The notes below the pieces were generated by a model, which was given only the letters and a program-made list of their open reading frames with translations, searched no databases and was not told the DNA's origin. DNA of 64,000 bases from Pseudomonas fluorescens (GTDB lineage: Bacteria; Pseudomonadota; Gammaproteobacteria; Pseudomonadales; Pseudomonadaceae): assembly GCF_001307275.1 (NCBI RefSeq), contig NZ_CP012831.1:1674001-1738000 (forward strand), given 5' to 3'. This document shows, one piece after another, positions 8,321-15,773 of this stretch. The stretch's first letter is position 1. Every line of letters begins with the position of its first letter. Position numbers and translations under genes: made by a program.

Positions 8321-9690
8321 GCTTCACCTCCGCTGCGGCGCTCGGCCAGCCAGGTTTCCAGAGTGCCGGTGTGAAAGTCGGCGCTGTGCAGCCACGGTTG
8401 CTCGAGCAATTCACCGTGCAACGCCAAGGTGTTGGCCATGCCGGTGAGCGTGGTGTGCGCCACCGCCATTCGCGCTCGGGCCAGGGCTTCGGCGCGATCC
8501 GCACCGTGAATAATCAGTTTGGCCAGCAGCGAGTCATAGTACGGTGGCACACGGTAGCCTTGATACAGATGCGTATCGACACGAATGCCCGCGCCGTTCG
8601 GCCAGATCAGTTCCTCGACCAGGCCTGGACTCGGGAAGAAATCTCGCGCCGGGTCCTCAGCGTTCAGGCGCATTTGCAGGGCGGCGCCGTTGAGTCGGAT
8701 GTCACTTTGCTTGAAGCCCAGCGGCTCGCCGCCAGCGATGCGCAACATGGACTGGACCAGGTCGATGCCGGTGATCAGTTCGCTGACCGGATGCTCCACC
8801 TGAATCCGCGTGTTCATCTCGATAAAGAAGAACTCGCCAGTGGCGTCGTCATACAGGTATTCCAGCGTGCCGGCACCCTTGTAGCCCAACGATTCGGTCA
8901 GGCGCACGGCGCTTTCGCAGAGGGTTTTCCGTTGCTGCTGGCTGAGGACTGGCGACGGCGCTTCTTCGAAGATTTTCTGCCGGCGCCGTTGCAGCGAACA
9001 CTCGCGCTCAAACAAATGCACCGCGTGCTGACCGTCGCCCAACACCTGCACTTCAATATGCCGAGCCCGGCTGATAAATCGCTCCAGGTACACAGCGCCA
9101 TTGCCAAACGCCGCTTGGGCTTCGCGCTGGGACCGGGGAAATTCTTCGCTCAGTTGCTCAGCGTTTTCCGCCAGCCGAATACCGCGCCCGCCGCCACCGG
9201 CCGAAGCTTTGATCAACAACGGGAAGCCAACGGATTGAGCAGCCTGCAGCGCCGACTCGACGTCGAACAGTTCACCCGGCGAACCCGGCACCACCGGCAC
9301 GCCAGCGGCTTGTGCGGTACGCCGTGCCTCGGCTTTATCACCCATGCGCCGGATCGTCTCCGCGCTCGGGCCGACGAATATGGCGCCGGCAGCCACCACC
9401 GCTTCGGCGAAATCGGCGTTCTCCGACAGAAAGCCGTAACCGGGATGCACCGCGTTGGCGCCCGTGGCTTTCAAGGCGCCGAGCAAGGCCTCGACGTTCA
9501 GGTAACTTTTGTCGGCACGGGCCGGGCCAAGAATGTGCACCTCATCGGCCATGCGCGCGGCCTGGGAATCGACGTCCGCCTCGCTGCACGCAGCAACGGT
9601 GGGAATGCCCAGTTCTTTGGCGGCGCGGATAATCCGCACGGCGATCTCGCCACGGTTGGCGACCAGCAGTTTATGAATGGCTTGGGTCAT
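8317..9690 (-). CDS. biotin carboxylase (AccC-like) encoded in the pxp operon
   Basis: The predicted protein has 457 residues starting MTQAIHKLLVANRGEIAVRIIRAA at 9690; the open frame to 9771 adds 27 residues that do not belong to the family. It shows the N-terminal biotin carboxylase domain, the ATP-grasp glycine loop KASAGGGGRGIR, the FIEMNTRIQVEHPVSE metal/bicarbonate site, and the C-terminal INAEDP-equivalent LNAEDPARDF. Biotin carboxylases carboxylate biotin on a carrier protein using ATP and bicarbonate. This copy is probably not the housekeeping fatty acid enzyme, because its partner BCCP is short and both genes sit between pxpA and pxpB. Confidence 0.9.
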   Translation of the reverse strand: MTQAIHKLLVANRGEIAVRIIRAAKELGIPTVAACSEADVDSQAARMADEVHILGPARADKSYLNVEALLGALKATGANAVHPGYGFLSENADFAEAVVAAGAIFVGPSAETIRRMGDKAEARRTAQAAGVPVVPGSPGELFDVESALQAAQSVGFPLLIKASAGGGGRGIRLAENAEQLSEEFPRSQREAQAAFGNGAVYLERFISRARHIEVQVLGDGQHAVHLFERECSLQRRRQKIFEEAPSPVLSQQQRKTLCESAVRLTESLGYKGAGTLEYLYDDATGEFFFIEMNTRIQVEHPVSELITGIDLVQSMLRIAGGEPLGFKQSDIRLNGAALQMRLNAEDPARDFFPSPGLVEELIWPNGAGIRVDTHLYQGYRVPPYYDSLLAKLIIHGADRAEALARARMAVAHTTLTGMANTLALHGELLEQPWLHSADFHTGTLETWLAERRSGGEA

Positions 9691-9700
9691 GATCGCCCCC

Positions 9701-9946
9701 TCACTCGGCGTCGAGTGTTGCGACGACTTGACCCGGCTCCACCGGATCACCGTCTTCCACCAAGAAGGCACTGAGGCGACCAGCCGTCCCGGCGGTCAGT
9801 TCGGAGAACTGCTTCATGACCTCGATCAGGCCAATGACCGTGTCGGCGCTGACCTGCGCGCCGACCTCGACGAAGTTCGCCGATTCCGGAGAGGCTTTAC
9901 GGTAGAAGGTCCCCGGCAATGGGGTGATTACAGTGTGTTCAGCCAT
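9701..9946 (-). CDS. short biotin carboxyl carrier protein (AccB-like) of the pxp operon
   Basis: Counting from the start MAEHTVITPLPGTFYR at 9946 there are 81 residues; the frame opens further upstream to 10003 but those residues are not family-like. It is a biotinyl/lipoyl domain only, with the biotin-accepting lysine in EVMKQF at about residue 44, a variant of the usual EAMKM. It lacks the N-terminal region of the housekeeping AccB. It lies 10 bases upstream of the biotin carboxylase gene and is almost certainly that enzyme's carrier. Confidence 0.9.
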   Translation of the reverse strand: MAEHTVITPLPGTFYRKASPESANFVEVGAQVSADTVIGLIEVMKQFSELTAGTAGRLSAFLVEDGDPVEPGQVVATLDAE

Positions 9947-10040
9947 GTCTGTTCCTCTTGGAATAGTTATAGAAAGGCAGGCAAAAAGTGAATCGGTGGG
10001 CAAACCCTGGCGTCTGTGGGCCAGGTGTTTTCGTTCGGTC

Positions 10041-10799
10041 TCAGCGCGGTGCTCGGACCTCTATGCCCGCGCCACCCAGCGCATGACGGGTGGCTTCGAC
10101 CAACGCCAGGGCGCCCGGCGTGTCGCTGTGCAAACAGATGGAATCGAATTCGATCGCCAGGTCTTCGCCCTCGACGGTGCGCACCACGCCTTGTTGGCAA
10201 GCACGCAGTACTCGCTCGGCGACGTGGGCCGGGTCGTAAGCCCGCACGTTACGGGTGAAGACGATGGAGCCGCTGAGGTCGTATTCGCGATCGGCGTAGA
10301 ACTCGCGGATCACCGGTTGGCCGAGTTCCGTGGCGACCCGCCAGATCACCGATTCGGGCATGCAATACAACAGCAACTCCGGCTCCAGGCGCTGGAGGTT
10401 TTCCACCAGTAAACGGGCGGCCTCTTCGTCTCGGGCCAGGTGCATGTAGAGCGCGCCGTGGGGTTTGATGTGTTGCAGGGCCACGCCTTGAACCCGGGCG
10501 AGTTCACGCAGGGCGCCCAACTGATAGAGCATGTCGTCGACCAGTTCCTGGGCCGGCGCATTGATGTGCCGACGGCCAAAACCAACCAGGTCGCGAAACC
10601 CCGGATGCGCGCCGATAGCCACGCCCAGGCGCTTGGCCTGCTCGACGGTGCGGCGCATGGTGCCAGGGTCGCCGGCATGAAAACCGGTGGCGATGTTGGC
10701 CGAACTGATAAAGCCCATCAGCTCATTGTCGACGCCATCGCCGATGGTCCAGGGACCAAAGCCTTCGCCCATGTCCGAGTTGAAGTCTACTGCCTGCAT
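10041..10799 (-). CDS. pxpA: 5-oxoprolinase subunit A (LamB/YcsF family)
   Basis: The protein has 252 residues from the ATG at 10799 ([22 protein letters not shown]), the standard family beginning; the frame to 11387 is antisense to the LysR gene. Family signatures are [38 protein letters not shown] and KPHGALYMH. PxpA is the subunit thought to open the 5-oxoproline ring with PxpB and PxpC. It is the first gene of the minus-strand operon and faces the LysR gene across a 126-base divergent promoter region. Confidence 0.93.
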   Translation of the reverse strand: MQAVDFNSDMGEGFGPWTIGDGVDNELMGFISSANIATGFHAGDPGTMRRTVEQAKRLGVAIGAHPGFRDLVGFGRRHINAPAQELVDDMLYQLGALRELARVQGVALQHIKPHGALYMHLARDEEAARLLVENLQRLEPELLLYCMPESVIWRVATELGQPVIREFYADREYDLSGSIVFTRNVRAYDPAHVAERVLRACQQGVVRTVEGEDLAIEFDSICLHSDTPGALALVEATRHALGGAGIEVRAPR

Positions 10800-10867
10800 G
10801 ACGCTTGCTCCCGACGCTTGTGACTTCGTGAAGGCCAAGTTAGATTCCTCCCTACCCCCTTGGGAAG

Positions 10868-10883
10868 ATCTATTATCAGATAG
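10868..10883. promoter_or_regulatory. candidate LysR operator between pxpA and its divergent regulator
   Basis: Two overlapping dyads are seen: ATCT-N6-AGAT (10868-10881) and CTAT-N6-ATAG (10870-10883), in the 126-base region (10800-10925) between the divergent genes. Such short interrupted palindromes are typical of LysR-type recognition sites. No binding data are available. Confidence 0.4.
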
Positions 10884-10925
10884 GCCATCTTCTGAAAAAC
10901 AGATACAGCGTCGCCCGGAGTGCTC

Positions 10926-11843
10926 ATGTCCTTGACCCTGCGCCAAGTCCGCTATTTCGTCGCCACCGCCGAGATCGGGCAAATCTCTCAAGCCGCGATT
11001 CATCTGAATATTTCCCAGTCGGCGGTGACCACGGCGATCAAGGAACTGGAAGGCATCCTTGGCACGCTGTTGTTCCAGCGCTCGGCCCAGGGCATGAGCC
11101 TGACTGACGCCGGGCGGCACTTTTTGAATCGGGCCTACGTGATTTTGCGCAGCGTCGATGACGCGTTGAACAGCCCGTTGCCGGACATCCGCGCCAGCGG
11201 CGTGTTGCGCCTGGCGGCGAGCTACACAGTGATCGGTTATTTCCTCCCGCACCATTTGCAGCGCCTGGAACACTGGCATCCGGACGTGGCCATTGAAGTC
11301 CATGAACAGGAACGGCAAGCCATTGAACAAGGCTTGTTGGAAGGTCGTTTCGATATGGCCGTGGTGCTCACCGCCAACCTCACGCACCCGGACATCGTTT
11401 CAGAGATTCTCTTCAACTCCGAACGGCGGTTATGGCTGCCCAGCCACCATCCGTTGTGCGAACGCTCGGCGGTCAGCCTCGCCGACGTCGCGAAAGAACC
11501 CTACATCCTGCTGACCGTCGACGAAGCCGAACAAAGCGCCATGCGCTATTGGGAACATGCGCATCAACAGCCAAACGTGCGGGTGCGTACCAGTTCAGTC
11601 GAAGCGGTGCGCAGCATGGTCGCCAATGGCAGCGGCGTGGCAATCCTCTCGGACTTGGTGCACCGCCCCTGGTCATTGGAAGGAAAGCGCATCGAAACCC
11701 TGACAGTCACCGATAAGGTGACGCCGATGAGTGTCGGACTGGCGTGGCATCGCGAGCGCGAATTCAGCCCGGCGATGCAGGCGTTTCGTAACTATTTCCA
11801 CGATGCATTTTTGGCGCCGCAACAGCTGTCTGCGCGACGCTGA
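10926..11843 (+). CDS. LysR-type transcriptional regulator, probable regulator of the pxp operon
   Basis: The protein has 305 residues from ATG 10926 (GGAG five bases upstream); a GTG six bases earlier is possible. The N-terminal winged helix-turn-helix (residues 1-60, including [29 protein letters not shown]) and the C-terminal periplasmic-binding-like effector domain are typical. It is transcribed away from pxpA. LysR regulators next to divergent operons usually control them in response to the pathway substrate, so 5-oxoproline is the likely effector (inference). Confidence 0.88.
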   Translation: MSLTLRQVRYFVATAEIGQISQAAIHLNISQSAVTTAIKELEGILGTLLFQRSAQGMSLTDAGRHFLNRAYVILRSVDDALNSPLPDIRASGVLRLAASYTVIGYFLPHHLQRLEHWHPDVAIEVHEQERQAIEQGLLEGRFDMAVVLTANLTHPDIVSEILFNSERRLWLPSHHPLCERSAVSLADVAKEPYILLTVDEAEQSAMRYWEHAHQQPNVRVRTSSVEAVRSMVANGSGVAILSDLVHRPWSLEGKRIETLTVTDKVTPMSVGLAWHREREFSPAMQAFRNYFHDAFLAPQQLSARR

Positions 11844-12161
11844 AAACAGCGAAAACCATGCCTTTTTTTATGGGGTTATGATGGGCGTTCAGGGCCATTT
11901 CCGGCCCGTTGTGACGGGAGGTTTTTGGTCGTTTTCTGCCCGTCACGAATGATCGGTGTGGGGGCATCAAAGCTTTTTACTTTGAAGCCAGTGATCAATG
12001 GCAACAACGAGTTCTGACTTGCACTCCACTGGCAGCCAATGCACGCCCGCCGACACGCATGATTGTTCACGATAGGTAAAGACGACCTGTTGAAAGGCAC
12101 CGATCACCCGTGCTTTTTTATAGCTGGACAGTATCAACGCTGGCGCGCCCCACCACCGCTC
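11844..12161. other. intergenic region without a gene; contains one inverted repeat
   Basis: There is no credible open frame. The only structure I see is a perfect 8-bp inverted repeat, GTGACGGG at 11911-11918 and CCCGTCAC at 11939-11946 with a 20-base loop. It lies between the converging LysR (+) and AraC (-) genes and may act as a weak bidirectional terminator, although no T-run follows it directly. Confidence 0.4.
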
Positions 12162-13100
12162 CTAATGCGACGAAACATAAATGGACGGCCCGGCAGGCGC
12201 AGGCAAAGCATAAGTCGCCTTCATCCATTCAATCTCCGCCTGAGGCGTTCGCCCAAACAGGCGCTTGAACTCGCGGCTGAATTGCGAGGCGCTTTCGTAG
12301 CCGACGTTGAACGCCGCCGTCGAGGCGCTCATGGTATTGCGCAGCATCAGTAGTCGCGCCTGGTGCAGGCGCGTCGATTTCAAGTACTGCATGGGCGTGG
12401 AGTCCGTCACGCTGCGAAAGTGCAGGTGAAAGTTGGGGATGCTCATGTTGGCTTCGTGGGCGAGTGTTTCGACGTCCAGATGCTCGTGGTAGCAGCTGTG
12501 GATCTTGCGTATCGCCCGGGTGATCTTGCCAAAGTGCCCCTGGCGGCTGAGCGCGGCGCGCATCGAGCCGCCCTGCTCGCCGGTCAGGATCCGGTAGTAG
12601 ATTTCCCGTATCAGCGAAGGTCCCAGGATCTGCCCTTCGCCCGGGCGACTCATGGCCTCCAGAAAACGCAGCGTCGAGGTGCGCAGCAAGTCGTCCATGG
12701 GCGAGGCGTACATGCCTTTGGGCTGTGCATCGCTGGGGCCCAGGGTTTCGTCCACTTGCAACATCAACTCGCTGGCCAGTTGCAGGTCCAGGCGCATGTA
12801 GACCGCCAGCATCGGTTCCGCGGCGCTGGCGTCGGTCTCCATGGTGAAGGGAACCGGGACAGACACCACCAGATAATGCTGGGCGTCATAGACATAAACG
12901 TCGTCGCCCAGATAGCCACGCTTGCGCCCCTGGCACAGGATCACGATGCCGGGCTCATACAACACCGGCGTGCGCGTCAGCGGTCGGTTCGAACGCAGAA
13001 AACGGATGTCTTCCAGCGCGCTGAGGTTGTAGCCCTCTACCGGTGCGAGCTTTTCCATCAACCGCACCATGCGCGCGGTGCAGGCATCAACCTGGGTCAT
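12162..13100 (-). CDS. AraC-family transcriptional regulator
   Basis: The protein has 312 residues. The N-terminal half matches the AraC_N (cupin-like) type, with LYEPGIVILCQGRKRGYLGDD and YLVVSVPVP. The C-terminal half has two helix-turn-helix units: LAHEANMSIPNFHLHFRSVT and the second helix region FNVGYESASQFSREFKRLFG, the AraC signature. The gene is 22 bases downstream of a short-chain dehydrogenase gene on the same strand, and regulators of this subgroup often control a neighbouring oxidoreductase, so it may regulate that gene (inference). Confidence 0.9.
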   Translation of the reverse strand: MTQVDACTARMVRLMEKLAPVEGYNLSALEDIRFLRSNRPLTRTPVLYEPGIVILCQGRKRGYLGDDVYVYDAQHYLVVSVPVPFTMETDASAAEPMLAVYMRLDLQLASELMLQVDETLGPSDAQPKGMYASPMDDLLRTSTLRFLEAMSRPGEGQILGPSLIREIYYRILTGEQGGSMRAALSRQGHFGKITRAIRKIHSCYHEHLDVETLAHEANMSIPNFHLHFRSVTDSTPMQYLKSTRLHQARLLMLRNTMSASTAAFNVGYESASQFSREFKRLFGRTPQAEIEWMKATYALPAPAGPSIYVSSH

Positions 13101-13122
13101 TGACGTGCCTCTTGCTCGTCCT

Positions 13123-13956
13123 TCAATCGTCCGTCGAACGGCTCAGCGCTTCCCATTGATCGATCTCCCTGGCGACACGGCTCAGCTTGTCGCGCACCAG
13201 GCTGAGGGCATCACTGCCCAGCAGCAAGTGGGCCGGCGGTGTCGGGCTGTCGATCAGTTGCAACATCGCTTGGGCCGCCTTCTGTGGGTTACCCGGCTGC
13301 TTGCCGCTTTTTTCTTCCCGCGCCTTGCGTATCGGGTCGAAACTGGCGTCGTAGTCGGCAATGCTTCGCGGGGTGCGTTGCATCGAACGTCCCGCCCAGT
13401 CGGTGCGAAACGAGCCCGGTGCCACGGCGGTCACGAAGATGTTGAACGGCAGCAATTCCTTGCTCAGCGTATCGGAGATACCTTCCAGCGCAAACTTGCT
13501 CGCGCAGTAGAAGGAAATGCCCGGCATGGTGATGGTGCCGCCCATGGAGGTGATGTTGAGGATATGCCCGGCGCGGCGCTCGCGGAAATAGGGCACGAAG
13601 GCCTTGGTCACCGCCACCGCGCCGAACACGTTGACGTCGAACTGGCGACGCATCTCTTGCAACGGTGACTCTTCGAAGATGCCCTCATGGCCATAGCCGG
13701 CATTGTTGACCAGTACGTCGACCGGGCCGTGGCTGGCTTGTGTGGCGGCGACCACGCTGTCGATCCGCTCGAAGTCAGTGACATCCAGGAGCACGCCATG
13801 AGCCTGATCCGGGGACAGTGCCTCGAAGGCCTGCAACGCCGCGTCACTGCGCACGGTGCCGATCACCCGATGGCCCACCGCAAGCGCTTCCCGCGCCAGG
13901 GCATTGCCCAGGCCGCTGCTGACGCCGGTGATGAATAGGGTTTTTCTGCTGCTCAT
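13123..13956 (-). CDS. short-chain dehydrogenase/reductase (SDR) family oxidoreductase
   Basis: There are 277 residues from ATG 13956 (MSSRKTLFITGVSSGLG); the frame to 14013 adds 19 residues without family match. The classical SDR pattern is present: TGVSSGLG nucleotide-binding glycine motif at about residue 10, NNAGYG near residue 85, catalytic Ser in NITSMGG and the YCASK Tyr/Lys pair near residue 150. It probably reduces or oxidises a carbonyl or alcohol with NAD(P)H; the substrate is unknown. It is likely co-transcribed with the AraC gene downstream. Confidence 0.88.
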   Translation of the reverse strand: MSSRKTLFITGVSSGLGNALAREALAVGHRVIGTVRSDAALQAFEALSPDQAHGVLLDVTDFERIDSVVAATQASHGPVDVLVNNAGYGHEGIFEESPLQEMRRQFDVNVFGAVAVTKAFVPYFRERRAGHILNITSMGGTITMPGISFYCASKFALEGISDTLSKELLPFNIFVTAVAPGSFRTDWAGRSMQRTPRSIADYDASFDPIRKAREEKSGKQPGNPQKAAQAMLQLIDSPTPPAHLLLGSDALSLVRDKLSRVAREIDQWEALSRSTDD

Positions 13957-14121
13957 GGCGAGCCTCCAATAAGGTGGGAACGAGGCCATGCTATCGACGC
14001 AGAACCTCGGCACCTATGCCGGTTTGCCTTGCAGCATTGCCTATTCCTATCAGGACTCGTATACCAGGGCCCGTCTCGCGCATCGGCTCCCACACATTTG
14101 CACTGACGTCAGCCGCCTGAA

Positions 14122-14140
14122 TATAATGCGATTCATTATC
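14122..14140. promoter_or_regulatory. Fur box in front of the ECF sigma factor gene
   Basis: The 19 bases TATAATGCGATTCATTATC match the consensus Fur site at 15 of 19 positions by direct comparison. The site lies 26 bases before the sigma factor start, consistent with iron repression of the whole sigma/anti-sigma/receptor unit. Confidence 0.8.
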
Positions 14141-14165
14141 AATTATGTATGTTTCCGGGATGCTG

Positions 14166-14681
14166 ATGCGCAGCAACGACACACTGGGCAATGCCGACCT
14201 CACCCTGCTCTATCGCAGCCACCATTCCTGGTTGCACAGTTGGCTGAGCCGGCGCATCGGCTGTCACGAAAGCGCGGCGGACCTGGCGCAGGACACGTTT
14301 GTCCGTCTGCTCAAATCGCGTCAATTGAGCCCCTTGCGCGAACCCCGGGCTTATCTGAGCAGCATCGCCCGTGGGCTGATGATCGATCGGTATCGCCGTC
14401 GCGAACTCGAACGCGCCTACTTCGAGAGCCTCGCGCTGCTCCCTCCACAAGCGGCCCCCTCTGAAGAAGAACGCTTGCTGATTCTTGATAGCCTCGAGCG
14501 CATAGACCGCCTGCTCGACCTGCTCAAACCGAGGGTTCGCGAGGCTTTTCTACTCGCCCAGCTCGACGGCCTGACCTGCCTGCAAATAGCCGAAAAATTG
14601 TGCGTTTCCCGCTCTACGGTTGAACGCGACCTGGCCAAGGCCCTGCAACACTGCTATCGCTTGCGTTATGCCGAACAGTGA
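14166..14681 (+). CDS. ECF RNA polymerase sigma factor, FecI type
   Basis: The protein has 171 residues from ATG 14166, chosen because CCGGGA lies five bases upstream; the frame also has ATGs at 14145 and 14160. It has sigma region 2 (DLAQDTFVRLL, YLSSIARGLMIDRYRRR) and region 4 (LDGLTCLQIAEKLCVSRSTVERDLAKAL), the layout of iron-starvation sigma factors. It should direct RNA polymerase to the receptor gene 1 kb downstream after a signal passes through the FecR-like protein. A Fur box lies just upstream. Confidence 0.9.
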   Translation: MRSNDTLGNADLTLLYRSHHSWLHSWLSRRIGCHESAADLAQDTFVRLLKSRQLSPLREPRAYLSSIARGLMIDRYRRRELERAYFESLALLPPQAAPSEEERLLILDSLERIDRLLDLLKPRVREAFLLAQLDGLTCLQIAEKLCVSRSTVERDLAKALQHCYRLRYAEQ

Positions 14682-15651
14682 AGCGCAAGCGCTGGATCCG
14701 GCGGTGGTCGACCAGGCGATCCACTGGCTGGTGCGTCTGCGCTTCAATCCTGCCGATGAGCAAACCCAGCGCAGTTTCGAGCACTGGCTGCAGCAGCGGG
14801 CGGAGCATCGGTTAGCGTGGCAGCGCGTGGAAGCGCTTGGCGATGACTTCGCGGGCGTTCCACCGGATTTGGCTCGGCACACCCTCAAGGGCGCCCGCTC
14901 AGGCATCCATCGGCGCCAAAGCCTCAAGCTACTGGGTGCATTGGCCACCTTGGGTGGCGCGGCCTGGCTGGGCCGCGACTACACGCCGCTGCCGGCCATG
15001 CTTGCCCAACAGCACAGCAAGACCGGCGAACAAAAGCGCTTCCAACTCGATGACGGCAGCCTTATCCAGCTCAACAGCGACAGTGCAGTCGACAGCTATT
15101 TCAACCCACAGCGACGCCTGATCGTTCTGCGGCGCGGCGAAATCATCGTCAATACCGGCCCGGACGCAGGCTCGGCTCAACCGCGCCCGTTCTGGGTACA
15201 AACCCGCGACGGCCTCATACGCACCCTGAATGCCCGGTTCCTGGCATACGAGCGGGACGACGGGACGCTCATCGCGGTGCAGGGCGGCGCCGTCACGGTG
15301 TTTCCTGGGTCCAGTCAAACCCTTGCGGTCAGCGACACCGTCCAGGCCGGCAACCAGCGGCTGTTCACCTCGGATGGCGTTCGTGAGTTCAAGGATAACG
15401 GCCTGGATGTATGGAGCTGGAGTGACGGGGTGATCAGCGCACGCAATATGCGCCTCGGTGATTTCATCGGGGCCTTGTCGCGCTATCGCCCGGGCCTGTT
15501 GCGCTGCGCCGAAGAGGTCTCGGGCCTGCGGGTTTCCGGCACCTTTCAGCTCGCCGACACCGATCAGGTGCTGGCATTGGTTGCGCAGTCACTGCACCTG
15601 CGGATCGATTATCGAACCCAATACTGGGTGACGTTGAACGCCGCCAGCTAA
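14668..15651 (+). CDS. FecR-type anti-sigma factor / sensor
   Basis: There are 327 residues from ATG 14668 (MPNSEAQALDPAVVDQAIHW), overlapping the sigma gene by 14 bases. The N-terminal DUF4880-type domain (residues 10-55) is the cytoplasmic sigma-binding part; a hydrophobic segment at about residues 88-100 (LKLLGALATLGGAAWLG) crosses the inner membrane; the FecR domain follows in the periplasm (residues 115-205) and a C-terminal domain of secretin/STN type receives the signal from the receptor. It controls the sigma factor in response to siderophore binding by the receptor encoded next. Confidence 0.9.
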   Translation: MPNSEAQALDPAVVDQAIHWLVRLRFNPADEQTQRSFEHWLQQRAEHRLAWQRVEALGDDFAGVPPDLARHTLKGARSGIHRRQSLKLLGALATLGGAAWLGRDYTPLPAMLAQQHSKTGEQKRFQLDDGSLIQLNSDSAVDSYFNPQRRLIVLRRGEIIVNTGPDAGSAQPRPFWVQTRDGLIRTLNARFLAYERDDGTLIAVQGGAVTVFPGSSQTLAVSDTVQAGNQRLFTSDGVREFKDNGLDVWSWSDGVISARNMRLGDFIGALSRYRPGLLRCAEEVSGLRVSGTFQLADTDQVLALVAQSLHLRIDYRTQYWVTLNAAS

Positions 15652-15685
15652 CAGTTTTCCTCGCCATACATCAACCTCAAATAAA

Positions 15686-15704
15686 AATGAGGTGATTTCT
15701 CATT
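15686..15704. promoter_or_regulatory. short inverted repeat in the receptor promoter region
   Basis: AATGAG (15686-15691) and CTCATT (15699-15704) flank seven bases in the 122-base gap before the receptor gene. It could be part of a sigma-dependent or Fur-type control site; I cannot assign it. Confidence 0.3.
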
Positions 15705-15773
15705 CTCGTTCGGCATGTAAGAAAAGGCCGACCTACAGGCCGATCTGCCGATCCCCTTTTACGGAGCGAGTTA

